Source: Abditibacteriota bacterium
GTDB lineage: Bacteria > Armatimonadota > UBA5829
Reading direction: 5' to 3'
DNA length: 64,000 bases
Assembly: GCA_017552965.1 (NCBI GenBank)
Contig: JAFZNQ010000039.1
Coordinates: 62,001-126,000 of the forward strand
The position numbers and the translations under genes were made by a program. Below are positions 48,802 through 57,632 of this stretch, piece after piece (position 1 is the stretch's first letter; every line of letters starts with the position of its first letter). The notes beneath the pieces were generated by a model that saw only the letters and a program-made list of their open reading frames with translations, searched no databases and had not been told where the DNA came from.

Positions 48802-51705
48802 ATGAGATTATTGGCAGTCATCATACTTTTGATGTGCGCCGGCGGCCTGTGGGCGGGGCCCGCGGCCATGGAGCAGCGCTATGACACCGAAGACTACGCC
48901 ATCTGCGAGTATATCCTGCAGGCGGACGTCTCCGGCAGGACCGACGCTACCGGGGCCCTGCAGGGCCTCATCGACCGGGCTGCCGAGGCCGGAGGCGGGG
49001 TCATATGGTGCCCCGAGGGCACCTACCGCTTTGACGGCAGTCTGCGCCTCAGGAAGGGGGTCACCCTGCGGGGCGACTGGCAAAGCCCCCGGGAGACCGG
49101 CGGCAAGGCGGTGGGCACCGTGTTTGCGGTCTATGGAGGCCGGGGCTCGGAGGAAGGGCCCGCCTTTATCACCATGGAAAAGGTGACGGGGCTGGTGAAC
49201 CTGAATATCTGGTATCCGGAGCAGGATCCGGAGAGCATCTCTCCTTATCCCTGGACCGTGAGCACCACGGACAACTCTTCCTGCGGCTACACGGTGCGCA
49301 ACGTGAACTTTGTCAACAGCTACAAGGCCCTGTCCAACGGAGCCGACGACCATATGTGCTACAACGTGGCCTTTTATTCCGGTCTTTTCGGCTGTCCCCT
49401 GAAGCAGGGCATCTATCTCCACTACGTGCTGGATATCACCCGGCTGGAGCACATATTCTTTGGCCCGGACTATTGGATACACAGCGGCCTGCCCGGCGCC
49501 CCGGTCTCCGACCGGCAGCAGGAGGCCCTGCGGGAATATATGTACGCAGAGGCCGAGGCGGTGGTGGCCGGACGCTTTGACTGGATGCCCATGTATGACG
49601 CGGTCATAGAGGGCTACGGAGTGGGGCTCCGGTTCATCAACAACGAGTTTGGCTGCCCCAACGGCAACCTGTACGGAGTCGTGGTCCGGGAAGGCCGTGT
49701 GGGGCTGCTGGCGGAGGACGTGGCTCTCTACGGCTGGTGCATCACAGGCTGCGAATTCACCTCCCTTGACAGGCCGGGAGCAGCCGGAGTGAGGGTGACC
49801 TCCGCCAAGGGGCCTCTCATGTTTTACGGCTGCCGGCTGGGCAGAACGGAGACGGAGGAGGGCAGCGGCGCCGCCCTGTCCTTTATGGGCTGCGAGCTCA
49901 CCGGGGACGTGCTCTCTGCCGGAGGAGACTGCGCCGTCATAGGAGGCGTTCAGATTCCGGGGACCAGGGTGCATTTTTCCGAAAAAGGCTCCAATATAGC
50001 CGCCCTGACGGGCTTGGTCTATGACGGCAGCGCCCGTCCGGGGAACGGGGCCTTTGTCCCTCCTGAATTCTTCCCGCCGGCTCCCAAGCCCTTTTTCCGG
50101 CCCCGTTCGCGGCAGGTGTTCAGCGTGCGGGACTTCGGAGCCAAGGGGGACGAGAAGACCGACGACACCCGGGCCTTTATGGAGGCTCTGAAGGCGGCGG
50201 GAAAGGCGGGAGGCACCGCCTACGTGCCCGCCGGCCGCTACGTGGTCACGGCTCCCCTGACGGTGCCCTCCGGAGCGGAGCTCCGGGGCGTCAGCGAGGG
50301 CCCGGCCCACACCATGGTCCCCTGCAGCTGCATCATAGTCAGGACAGGCCTTGGCTCCGAGAAGGGGGCCTTTGTGAGACTGTCGGCAGACTCCTCCCTG
50401 AGAGGCGTCAGCTTTTGGTATCCCCAGGCCCGGTATGACAGGGTGACTCCCTTCCCCTGGACCGTGCGGGCTCTGGGCAAAAACTGTCAGGTGCGGGACG
50501 TGTCCCTGGGCAACTCCTGGCAGGGGCTGGACTTCGCTTCCGCCGGGGACACCTCCGGCCACGTGATAGCGGGAGTCATGGGCTGCTGCCGCCGGAGAGG
50601 CATATTCGTGGACCACGCTCCCAAGGGGGGCTATGTGGCAAACTGCCAGCTGGTGGTGCACTACTGGGACCGCAATGACAGCGGCCTCCTGTCCGAGGGG
50701 CCGGCCCTTACCGGCCGTACCCCCGACGTGAACAACGCCATGCGCCGGGAGTCGGAGAGCTACGTGTTCGGAGACTGCGACGGGGAGGAGATACTCTCCA
50801 CCTTCAGCTACTCCAGCCAGAAGGGGCTCACCCTGAAAAAGAACTTCAGGGGGACCCTCGTCAACCACGGCTCCGACGGCACCGTGTTCGGCATCAATCT
50901 GGAGGACCGGGCCCGGGCGGTGCTCGTCAACACTCTGGCGGCTCCGGTGCCCAGCATGCACCTCTACGGCAACGCGGAATACAAGCCTCTGGACCCGGAC
51001 AATCCTCTCTACGTCAACAAGGACTCCCGCAGCATCACCCTGGCAGAGAGCTTCGCAGGAGACGCCGTGTTTGTCAACACCTCCCTGTGGGGCTACGGCG
51101 ACACCATACTGGCGGAGGGAGAGGGCGGCCTGTCCCTGATGCTGCTCAATACCATTCTGCCCAAGGGGACCGTCAGGGGCCCCAACACCCGGATCATCGG
51201 GGCCTATTCCCGATGCGGCACTCTGTGGGACCTGGCCCGGGAGCAGGGCGGGGAAGCCTTTTTCGGCTCCTTCGGCATCCTCACGGGCAAGCGCCTCGGG
51301 GAGGCGGCCCGCAGGGCAGAGGTCTCCGTGACCAGTCAGGTGTCCGACGGACAGGGGGCAAAACAGCTGACCGACGGTCTGGCCGCCTCTATCTTCGCCT
51401 CACAGCCCGAGGACGGGACCCGGATAAGCCTGACTTTTCCCGTAGAGGAGCAGGTGCAATATGTGGTGCTGATCAACACAGGCCCCGACGGCCACGTCTT
51501 CAACACCAGGGATCTGGACCTGTGGGGCTCTGACGCCGCAGGGAACAGAGTCCTCCTGGATCAGGTGAGGGGCAACGACCGCTGCGTGCTGATCATCCCG
51601 GTGGGGAAGACCCTGAAGGGACTGGAGATAGAGGTGATCACTCCGGGTCTGGCGGACAAATACACCAGGATAGGAGAGCTGTGCGTCCTGACCCTGCAAC
51701 GCTGA
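48802..51705 (+). CDS. Exported double right-handed beta-helix protein, paralogue
   Basis: A 967-residue paralogue of the previous gene, alike over its full length, with a signal peptide (MRLLAVIILLMCAGGLWA). The first beta-helix module contains ADVSGRTDATGALQGLIDRA and the second, from about residue 439, FSVRDFGAKGDEKTDDTRAF. Several blocks are almost unchanged between the two, for example NCQVRDVSLGNSWQGLDFAS. The discoidin-like tail starts near residue 833 (GQGAKQLTDGLAASIFASQP). GGGGGA-type ribosome site precedes the ATG; the in-frame start at 48619 lies inside the previous gene and was rejected. Likely a recent duplication with divided function or substrate range. Confidence 0.78.
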   Translation: MRLLAVIILLMCAGGLWAGPAAMEQRYDTEDYAICEYILQADVSGRTDATGALQGLIDRAAEAGGGVIWCPEGTYRFDGSLRLRKGVTLRGDWQSPRETGGKAVGTVFAVYGGRGSEEGPAFITMEKVTGLVNLNIWYPEQDPESISPYPWTVSTTDNSSCGYTVRNVNFVNSYKALSNGADDHMCYNVAFYSGLFGCPLKQGIYLHYVLDITRLEHIFFGPDYWIHSGLPGAPVSDRQQEALREYMYAEAEAVVAGRFDWMPMYDAVIEGYGVGLRFINNEFGCPNGNLYGVVVREGRVGLLAEDVALYGWCITGCEFTSLDRPGAAGVRVTSAKGPLMFYGCRLGRTETEEGSGAALSFMGCELTGDVLSAGGDCAVIGGVQIPGTRVHFSEKGSNIAALTGLVYDGSARPGNGAFVPPEFFPPAPKPFFRPRSRQVFSVRDFGAKGDEKTDDTRAFMEALKAAGKAGGTAYVPAGRYVVTAPLTVPSGAELRGVSEGPAHTMVPCSCIIVRTGLGSEKGAFVRLSADSSLRGVSFWYPQARYDRVTPFPWTVRALGKNCQVRDVSLGNSWQGLDFASAGDTSGHVIAGVMGCCRRRGIFVDHAPKGGYVANCQLVVHYWDRNDSGLLSEGPALTGRTPDVNNAMRRESESYVFGDCDGEEILSTFSYSSQKGLTLKKNFRGTLVNHGSDGTVFGINLEDRARAVLVNTLAAPVPSMHLYGNAEYKPLDPDNPLYVNKDSRSITLAESFAGDAVFVNTSLWGYGDTILAEGEGGLSLMLLNTILPKGTVRGPNTRIIGAYSRCGTLWDLAREQGGEAFFGSFGILTGKRLGEAARRAEVSVTSQVSDGQGAKQLTDGLAASIFASQPEDGTRISLTFPVEEQVQYVVLINTGPDGHVFNTRDLDLWGSDAAGNRVLLDQVRGNDRCVLIIPVGKTLKGLEIEVITPGLADKYTRIGELCVLTLQR

Positions 51706-51849
51706 AAACAGCCCATGGGTCTGCCCAAAACGCAACGAGGCTTTTGCCCGCGCAGACAAAAGGCTGAGCGCAAAGGAGCGGCGCGGCTGCAGATATATGC
51801 CGGCGCGCCGCCGGAGCGCAGGTGAAAAACGCTGCCCCGCGGGAACCTT

Positions 51850-51879
51850 TTGACCGTGACAGCGTCTAACATGTAGTAT
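51850..51879 (+). promoter_or_regulatory. Promoter of the first GLUG/InlB-type gene
   Basis: TTGACC (51850-51855) and TAGTAT (51874-51879) are 18 bases apart, 48 bases before the ATG. The rest of the 51706-51926 gap is GC-rich without a recognisable gene or terminator, and contains short inverted runs such as GGCGCGCC near 51802. Confidence 0.55.
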
Positions 51880-51926
51880 TATAGGATTTTATAGGCATAA
51901 GAGATCATCTTTCAAAGGAGAGGTAT

Positions 51927-54653
51927 ATGAAATCATTTACTGCTATCAAGTGTTCCCTGATCGCTGTGGTAGCTCTTGTACTGGCGTGCTTTGCAGGCTC
52001 GGCCCGGGCGGATATCACCGTCAGCACCGAGGCTCAATTGGCGGCGCTGGGCAATACCAACATCACAGAGAACGTGAACATCGTGGGTAAGACCTATGAT
52101 ATGTCCTCTTTCAGCGGCTGGAAACCCATCAAGAGCCTGGCTCAGAACTGCACCATCAACGGCAACGGCGCTGTCATCGAGGGCCTGAACCTGGGCGCAG
52201 TAGTGAGCTCCAATTACTGCGGCTTTGTGGGTCAGAACAGAGGGACCATAGAGAGCCTGTCCATCCGGACCTCCGCCAACGTGACCGTCCCCCAGAATAT
52301 GGGCGGCATAGCCGCCGAGAACCTGGCGTCGGGGACCATCGACAACTGCATCGTGTATGCCGACAGCCCGAATTCCGTGGTCATCACAGTCGGCTCCAAC
52401 ACCAAAGCCGGCGGCATAGCCGGCCTCAACAAGGGCACTATATCCAACTGTATGGTGAAGAATCTGCAGTTCGTGTGCAGCGGAGTCGGCGAAGTGGGCG
52501 GTATCGTCGGCAACAACGGCGGCGGTGACTATGACGGCGCCATCGAGAGCTGCTACGCTTATAACGTCACCATACAGAACACCAACGGCGGCCCCGGCGG
52601 CAGATACGGCTTTATAGTCGGATACAATGAGTGCGGTACCATCAATATCGCCAACGCCGACGGCTGCTCCCTGTCCAGCGACGACAGCTACATAGGCGGC
52701 GTGACCAGCTATGTGGACTATGATTCCGTCATATCCAACTGCTGGATCAAGAACTGCAGCGTGGCCCTGGCCCAGAACGGCTCCGGCATGATGGGCGGCC
52801 TTTTCGGCTACGTGTATGATGCAGGCGCTACTTCAATAACGTCCTGCTACTTTGGCGGCGGCAGCGCAAGCCTCACAAATAACGGCACGGGTATTGCGGG
52901 AGGCCTGGTGGGATCATTCTGCACCGAAAGTTTCTATCGCGCCGCCCTCACAAACTGCTTCTACGAGACGGATGCAGCCCCGGGCATCACCGATATGGTA
53001 GGCGCTTATGCTGGAGGGGACGACAGCAATCTGGCAAACTGCGACGGCGTGACCACCAGCACTATGAAGGGCTCCGGCTGGGCTGCCGACAACCTGGGCA
53101 GCGGCTGGATCCCGGAGTCCGACGGCTACCCGGTGTATTCCGACGGCAATATCAGGCTGGTATCCATTTCACGTCCCTCAAAGAACAACGTGTCTCTCAA
53201 CAGAAACCATTTCCGCCTGACGGTGGGAGACCTGAACGACATGGGCTACGTCAGCGCCGATAAGGTCATCGCTGTTTCCGACTTCCAGCTGGTGGACCTG
53301 CTGCAGGACGGCACCAGCGTGACCCTGGACTATCCCACAGTGAACGGGACCAGGATTACCTCCTCCATTGTCGCGGAGGACTACGCTACCCTGGACCTCT
53401 CTGCTAAGGTCACCAACAATACCGCCGATGCCCTGCAGGCCAAGTATGATGAATATCTGGCTATATACAACAGAGGCCGCAGGATGTATACGGTCTCCAG
53501 CCTGGCCACCCTTAAGACCGCTCTGGACGCCGCCAACGCGGCCCTGACCGATCACTATATCAACATCACCAAGACCGAGGCCGATCCTCTGGCCGCAGCC
53601 ATCGAGACCGCCTCTCTGGACGTGATGATGTGCACCCTTTCTTTCGACGCCGTGGACGGTGTCGTGAACGTGAACTCCGGCGCCGCCGTGAACCAGTATA
53701 TCGCGGAAAAGAACACCACCGTGACTCTCAACGCGATCCCCATGAGCGGCTACGAGTTCGTATGCTGGAAGGATTCGGCGGGCAACCTGCTGGGCGACGA
53801 CACCTCTCTTGAATACACCGTGTTCAGCACCACCACCATCACCGCGGAATTCCGCCCCAACAGCCGGTATACCTTTACCTATCAGGACAACTACGGCAAG
53901 ACCTACAAGATCCAGCCCGTCGCCGACTACAGCGACGTGAGCTATCCCGCTGCCGTGGGCGCTTATCTGAGGACCGGCTACAAGGTCAAGAGCTGGGACA
54001 ACGACTATCCCGGCGGCGATCTGCCCTCCTCGGGCAGCGTCACCGGCAACGTGGTCTTTACCGCTACCCTGGGCCATGATACTGCCGACACCTTTACCGT
54101 GAAGTACAAGCCCAACGCCGGCGCCGAGTGGGTGGAAGGCACCTACAAGCCGGGCCGCGTGTTCCGGGCCACCGCAGACGAGACCTACGGCGGCAACGCC
54201 TTCAGCTACTGGAAGGACCAGAACGGCAATACCGTGACCTACGAGCGCGAGCTGTCCGTCACCGTGTACGCCGCTATGGAGTTCACTCCTTACTACGAGG
54301 GCGCCCAGTCCGGCGTGACCGTAGCCAACCTGCAGAGCGCCGTCGCCAACAGCTCCACCGGCAAGATAGCCTTTACCGGCCAGGTGGTATTCGGCGATGA
54401 TTTCGCCAGCGAGGTCTATCACGGAGTGCTGCTCTTGAAGTCCTCCTCTGCCGTCAGCAGTCTGGACTTCAACACCTCCGGCGTGATCGTGGGCAAGTCC
54501 AGCGGCTACAGCGCCCAGACCAACACCTATATCATCAACAAGAAGAACGTGGCCGCCGGCGATACCTGGTACGGCAGAGCCTTCATAGTATACTACGATA
54601 CTAACAACGAGATGCAGATAGCGTTCTCCGACATCAAGAGCGCTACTCTGTAA
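51927..54653 (+). CDS. Exported GLUG-repeat protein with InlB-type repeat
   Basis: A 908-residue exported protein with a signal peptide (MKSFTAIKCSLIAVVALVLA, cleaved near ARA-DI). After a GxGAVIEGLNLG block, residues about 80-400 hold GLUG-type repeats such as NMGGIAAENLASGTIDNCI, AGGIAGLNKGTISNCMV and VGGIVGNNGGGDYDGAIESC. Then comes a beta-helical linker, a helical FIVAR-like stretch (SLATLKTALDAANAALTDHY) and a divergent InlB B-repeat (VTLNAIPMSGYEFVCWKDS). A C-terminal region of about 250 residues almost matches the next protein. No membrane anchor is seen. An adhesin or matrix protein role is inferred. AAAGGAGAGG precedes the ATG. Confidence 0.75.
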   Translation: MKSFTAIKCSLIAVVALVLACFAGSARADITVSTEAQLAALGNTNITENVNIVGKTYDMSSFSGWKPIKSLAQNCTINGNGAVIEGLNLGAVVSSNYCGFVGQNRGTIESLSIRTSANVTVPQNMGGIAAENLASGTIDNCIVYADSPNSVVITVGSNTKAGGIAGLNKGTISNCMVKNLQFVCSGVGEVGGIVGNNGGGDYDGAIESCYAYNVTIQNTNGGPGGRYGFIVGYNECGTINIANADGCSLSSDDSYIGGVTSYVDYDSVISNCWIKNCSVALAQNGSGMMGGLFGYVYDAGATSITSCYFGGGSASLTNNGTGIAGGLVGSFCTESFYRAALTNCFYETDAAPGITDMVGAYAGGDDSNLANCDGVTTSTMKGSGWAADNLGSGWIPESDGYPVYSDGNIRLVSISRPSKNNVSLNRNHFRLTVGDLNDMGYVSADKVIAVSDFQLVDLLQDGTSVTLDYPTVNGTRITSSIVAEDYATLDLSAKVTNNTADALQAKYDEYLAIYNRGRRMYTVSSLATLKTALDAANAALTDHYINITKTEADPLAAAIETASLDVMMCTLSFDAVDGVVNVNSGAAVNQYIAEKNTTVTLNAIPMSGYEFVCWKDSAGNLLGDDTSLEYTVFSTTTITAEFRPNSRYTFTYQDNYGKTYKIQPVADYSDVSYPAAVGAYLRTGYKVKSWDNDYPGGDLPSSGSVTGNVVFTATLGHDTADTFTVKYKPNAGAEWVEGTYKPGRVFRATADETYGGNAFSYWKDQNGNTVTYERELSVTVYAAMEFTPYYEGAQSGVTVANLQSAVANSSTGKIAFTGQVVFGDDFASEVYHGVLLLKSSSAVSSLDFNTSGVIVGKSSGYSAQTNTYIINKKNVAAGDTWYGRAFIVYYDTNNEMQIAFSDIKSATL
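53891..54653 (+). repeat. Conserved 3' segment, copy 1 of 2
   Basis: The last 763 bases of the first GLUG gene are nearly the same as the last 760 bases of the next gene (56757-57516), with long exact stretches, while the 5' parts differ. One codon is missing in copy 2 (HDTADTF against HDSDTF). Confidence 0.85.
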
Positions 54654-54667
54654 GAGTATATCCATAC

Positions 54668-54697
54668 ACGGCAGGCCCTGCGCCTGCCGTTTTTTTT
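54668..54697 (+). terminator. Intrinsic terminator after the first GLUG gene
   Basis: ACGGCAGGC (54668-54676) pairs with GCCTGCCGT (54682-54690), followed by seven more T. The stem is nine pairs and lies 14 bases after the stop codon. Confidence 0.92.
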
Positions 54698-54822
54698 GCC
54701 CCGGGGACCCCTTTTTGGGGAATTCGCAAAAAAAACGGGAACAAAACCGCGGGGGACGTGTCTTATTAGTGGACATATAGATTTAGTCATATGCAATATA
54801 AGTACTTAACAAGGAGATACTG

Positions 54823-57516
54823 ATGAAAACTGCACTATTCAAAAGGTTTTCCTTTCTCGCGCTGATGACGGTCATACTGGCGTCCCTTGCGGCCGCCGTC
54901 CATGCGGACATCACCGTCACCAGCGAAGCCGAGCTGGCGGCTCTCTGCAACACGGCCGTTACTCAGAACGTGAACATCGTAGGCAAGACCTATAACATGG
55001 CCCCTTACGGCTGGACTCCGCTGAGGAGCCTGGCCTCCGGCTGCACCATCAACGGCAACGGCGCCGTCATCGAAGGCTTGGATCTGTCTGCCGTCGTGTT
55101 GCAAAAATGGTGCGGCTTTGTCGGCCAGAACAACGGCATCATCCGGAACCTGTCCGTCCGGTCCTCCTCCAACGTGTCCGTCCGCAAGGCTATGGGCGGC
55201 ATCGCCGCGGAGAACAAAGGCACCATAGCCAACTGCGTCATGTATGCGGATACCCAGGGCTCCGTTGTCGTGGACACCGCGGGCAACATCCACGCCGGCG
55301 GTATCGCCGGGGACAACACCGGCACCATCACCGACTGCATGGTCAAGAACATGATCTTTTCCAGCTGGGGCTCGGATTACGCGGGCGGTATAGCCGGCAC
55401 CAACACCGGCACCATCGACACGTGCTACGTGTATTCTACCACCATCACCAACAACGACGGCAGCACCAGCGGCGCTTACGGCCTGATCGCCGGCTACAAC
55501 GGGGGCGGGACCATAACTGTCTGCAGCGTGGAAGGCTCTTCCGTGGGCACCGACAATGCTTATGTGGGCGGTATCGCGGGCAACGTTGACAAAGGCTCCT
55601 CCATATCCAATACCCGTGTCAAAAACACTGTGGTGCTTCAAAACGGCACCGGCTCCGCAGGCGGACTGTTTGGCCGCGTTTACAACGAGAACAACGTGCG
55701 CACTAACGTGGTGTCCTGCTACTATGGCGGCAATGGTCTCACCGGCTCCGACTCCGGCTCAGTGGGCGGCGTAGTGGGGGTCCTGGACTCCGACAACGGA
55801 ACGGATAAAATACTCACCAGTTGCTTCTTTGCTACCGATTTTTGTAGTTCCGGTACTACCGTGTATGGAGCTACTGCAGAACATGCAGGCGGCGACAATC
55901 TTGCAAGCTGCGCCGGCGTGACCAGCGGCATGATGAAGGGCCTGAACTGGGCCCGAGACAACCTTGGGGACGGATGGCAGAACGACGCCGACCTGTATCC
56001 CGTTTATGCCGACGCCAACGTGAGACTGGTGTCCATCTCCCGCCCGGAGAAGGACGGCGTGCCCCTGTCCAGGAGCAACTTCCGCGTCAAGGTGGGGAAT
56101 CTGAACGACATTTCCTACGTGAGGGCCAACGAAACTATTACCCTTTCCAGTATTTCGCTGGAGGACCTGGTCCAGGACGGCACCAGCATGACAGTGAACG
56201 CCTTTACCCTGAACGGCAGCGATATCACCGGCAATATTCTGGTCAGCCAATACAGCACCCTGAACTTCTCCGCCAAAGTGACGAACAACACCGCTGCTGC
56301 TTTGGCGGCTGAGGTGGCCGATTATACAGCTCTGTATAACGACGGTCTGCGGATGTTCACTCCCGCCAGCCTGGCCACCCTGAAGACTGCCATAGACGCA
56401 GCCAACTACGCCCTGAACGATCACTATATAAACATCACCAAGACAGAGGCTGACGCCCTGACCGGCGCCATGCACAGCGCTTCTCTGGACGTGCTGGTGT
56501 GCGTGGTGACCTTTGACGCCCAGAACGGTTCCGTCCAGTATGGCGGCAGCGCCGTCACTAGCGTGGAAAAGCCCAAGAACTCCACCATCAGCCTGACTGC
56601 GGTCCCCGACAGCGGCTACGAGTTCGTGTATTGGAAGGATTCCGGCGACAACATCATAGGCTCCGGGACCACCCTGAGCTACATGGTGACCAGGACCACC
56701 ACCGTGACTGCCGAGTTCCGCTCCCAGAGCAGCAAGATCTTTACCTACAAGGACAACTACGGCAAGACCTACAAGATCCAGCCCGTCAGCGACTACAGCG
56801 AGGTGAGCTATCCCGCGGCTGTGGGCGCTTATCTGAGGACCGGCTACAAGGTCAAGAGCTGGGACAACGACTATCCCGGCGGCGATCTGCCCTCCTCGGG
56901 CAGCGTCACAGGCGACGTGACCTTTACCGCCACTCTGGAGCATGACTCCGACACCTTTACGGTGAAATACAAGCCCAACGCCGGCGCCGAGTGGGTGGAA
57001 GGCTCCTACAAGTCGGGCCGCGTGTTCAGCGCCACTGCGGACGCGACCTACGGCGGCAACGACTTCAGCTACTGGAAGGACCAGAACGGCAACACGGTGA
57101 GCTATGAGCGCGAGCTGTCCGTCACGGTGTATGCCGCTATGGAGTTCACTCCTTACTACGAGGGCGCCCAGTCCGGCGTGACCGTAGCCAACCTGCAGAG
57201 CGCTATCGCCAACAGCGGGACCGGCAAGATCGCCTTCACCGGTCAGGTGGTATTCGGCGACGATTTCGGGAGCGAGGTCTATCACGGCGTGCTGCTCCTG
57301 CAGTCCTCCTCGGCAGTCACCGATCTGGACTTCAATACTGCGGGCGTGATCGTGGGCAAGTCCAGCGGCTACAGCGCCCTGACCAATACCTACATCATCA
57401 ACAAGAAGAACGTCGCTTCCGGCGACACCTGGTACGGCAGAGCCTTCATCGTATACTACGACACGAACAACCAGATGCAGATAGCGTTCTCCGACATCAA
57501 GAGCGCTACCATGTAA
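54823..57516 (+). CDS. Exported GLUG-repeat protein with InlB-type repeat, paralogue
   Basis: An 897-residue paralogue of the previous protein with its own signal peptide (start MKTALFKRFSFLALMTVILA, cleaved near VHA-DI). GLUG-type repeats (AMGGIAAENKGTIANCVMY, AGGIAGDNTGTITDCMV, AGGIAGTNTGTIDTCYVY) precede the helical FIVAR-like stretch (SLATLKTAIDAANYALNDHY) and the InlB-type repeat (ISLTAVPDSGYEFVYWKDS). The C-terminal 250 residues almost match the first copy. AAGGAGA lies seven bases before the ATG. It has its own terminator on each side, so it is probably transcribed alone. Confidence 0.75.
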   Translation: MKTALFKRFSFLALMTVILASLAAAVHADITVTSEAELAALCNTAVTQNVNIVGKTYNMAPYGWTPLRSLASGCTINGNGAVIEGLDLSAVVLQKWCGFVGQNNGIIRNLSVRSSSNVSVRKAMGGIAAENKGTIANCVMYADTQGSVVVDTAGNIHAGGIAGDNTGTITDCMVKNMIFSSWGSDYAGGIAGTNTGTIDTCYVYSTTITNNDGSTSGAYGLIAGYNGGGTITVCSVEGSSVGTDNAYVGGIAGNVDKGSSISNTRVKNTVVLQNGTGSAGGLFGRVYNENNVRTNVVSCYYGGNGLTGSDSGSVGGVVGVLDSDNGTDKILTSCFFATDFCSSGTTVYGATAEHAGGDNLASCAGVTSGMMKGLNWARDNLGDGWQNDADLYPVYADANVRLVSISRPEKDGVPLSRSNFRVKVGNLNDISYVRANETITLSSISLEDLVQDGTSMTVNAFTLNGSDITGNILVSQYSTLNFSAKVTNNTAAALAAEVADYTALYNDGLRMFTPASLATLKTAIDAANYALNDHYINITKTEADALTGAMHSASLDVLVCVVTFDAQNGSVQYGGSAVTSVEKPKNSTISLTAVPDSGYEFVYWKDSGDNIIGSGTTLSYMVTRTTTVTAEFRSQSSKIFTYKDNYGKTYKIQPVSDYSEVSYPAAVGAYLRTGYKVKSWDNDYPGGDLPSSGSVTGDVTFTATLEHDSDTFTVKYKPNAGAEWVEGSYKSGRVFSATADATYGGNDFSYWKDQNGNTVSYERELSVTVYAAMEFTPYYEGAQSGVTVANLQSAIANSGTGKIAFTGQVVFGDDFGSEVYHGVLLLQSSSAVTDLDFNTAGVIVGKSSGYSALTNTYIINKKNVASGDTWYGRAFIVYYDTNNQMQIAFSDIKSATM
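56757..57516 (+). repeat. Conserved 3' segment, copy 2 of 2
   Basis: The second copy of the segment at 53891-54653. The two copies are about 2.9 kb apart in direct orientation, so homologous recombination between them could delete or fuse the two genes. Confidence 0.85.
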
Positions 57517-57530
57517 GCGATACGGCTTTT

Positions 57531-57564
57531 ATACGGCAGACCTGCGGGTCTGCCGTATTTTTTT
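57531..57564 (+). terminator. Intrinsic terminator after the second GLUG gene
   Basis: ATACGGCAGACC (57531-57542) pairs with GGTCTGCCGTAT (57547-57558) around TGCG, followed by six T. The 12-base-pair stem is the strongest terminator in the window. Confidence 0.95.
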
Positions 57565-57573
57565 GCCGGCGCG

Positions 57574-57601
57574 TTATCCGGGACTATTTATATGATATAA
57601 T
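57574..57601 (+). promoter_or_regulatory. Promoter of the GH92 operon
   Basis: TATAAT (57596-57601) has a weak -35 candidate TTATCC (57574-57579) 16 bases upstream. It lies 31 bases before the ATG, and transcription from here would start after the upstream in-frame TTG at 57606, which excludes that codon. Confidence 0.55.
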
Positions 57602-57632
57602 CATATTGGAAAACATGAATATGAGGTATACT

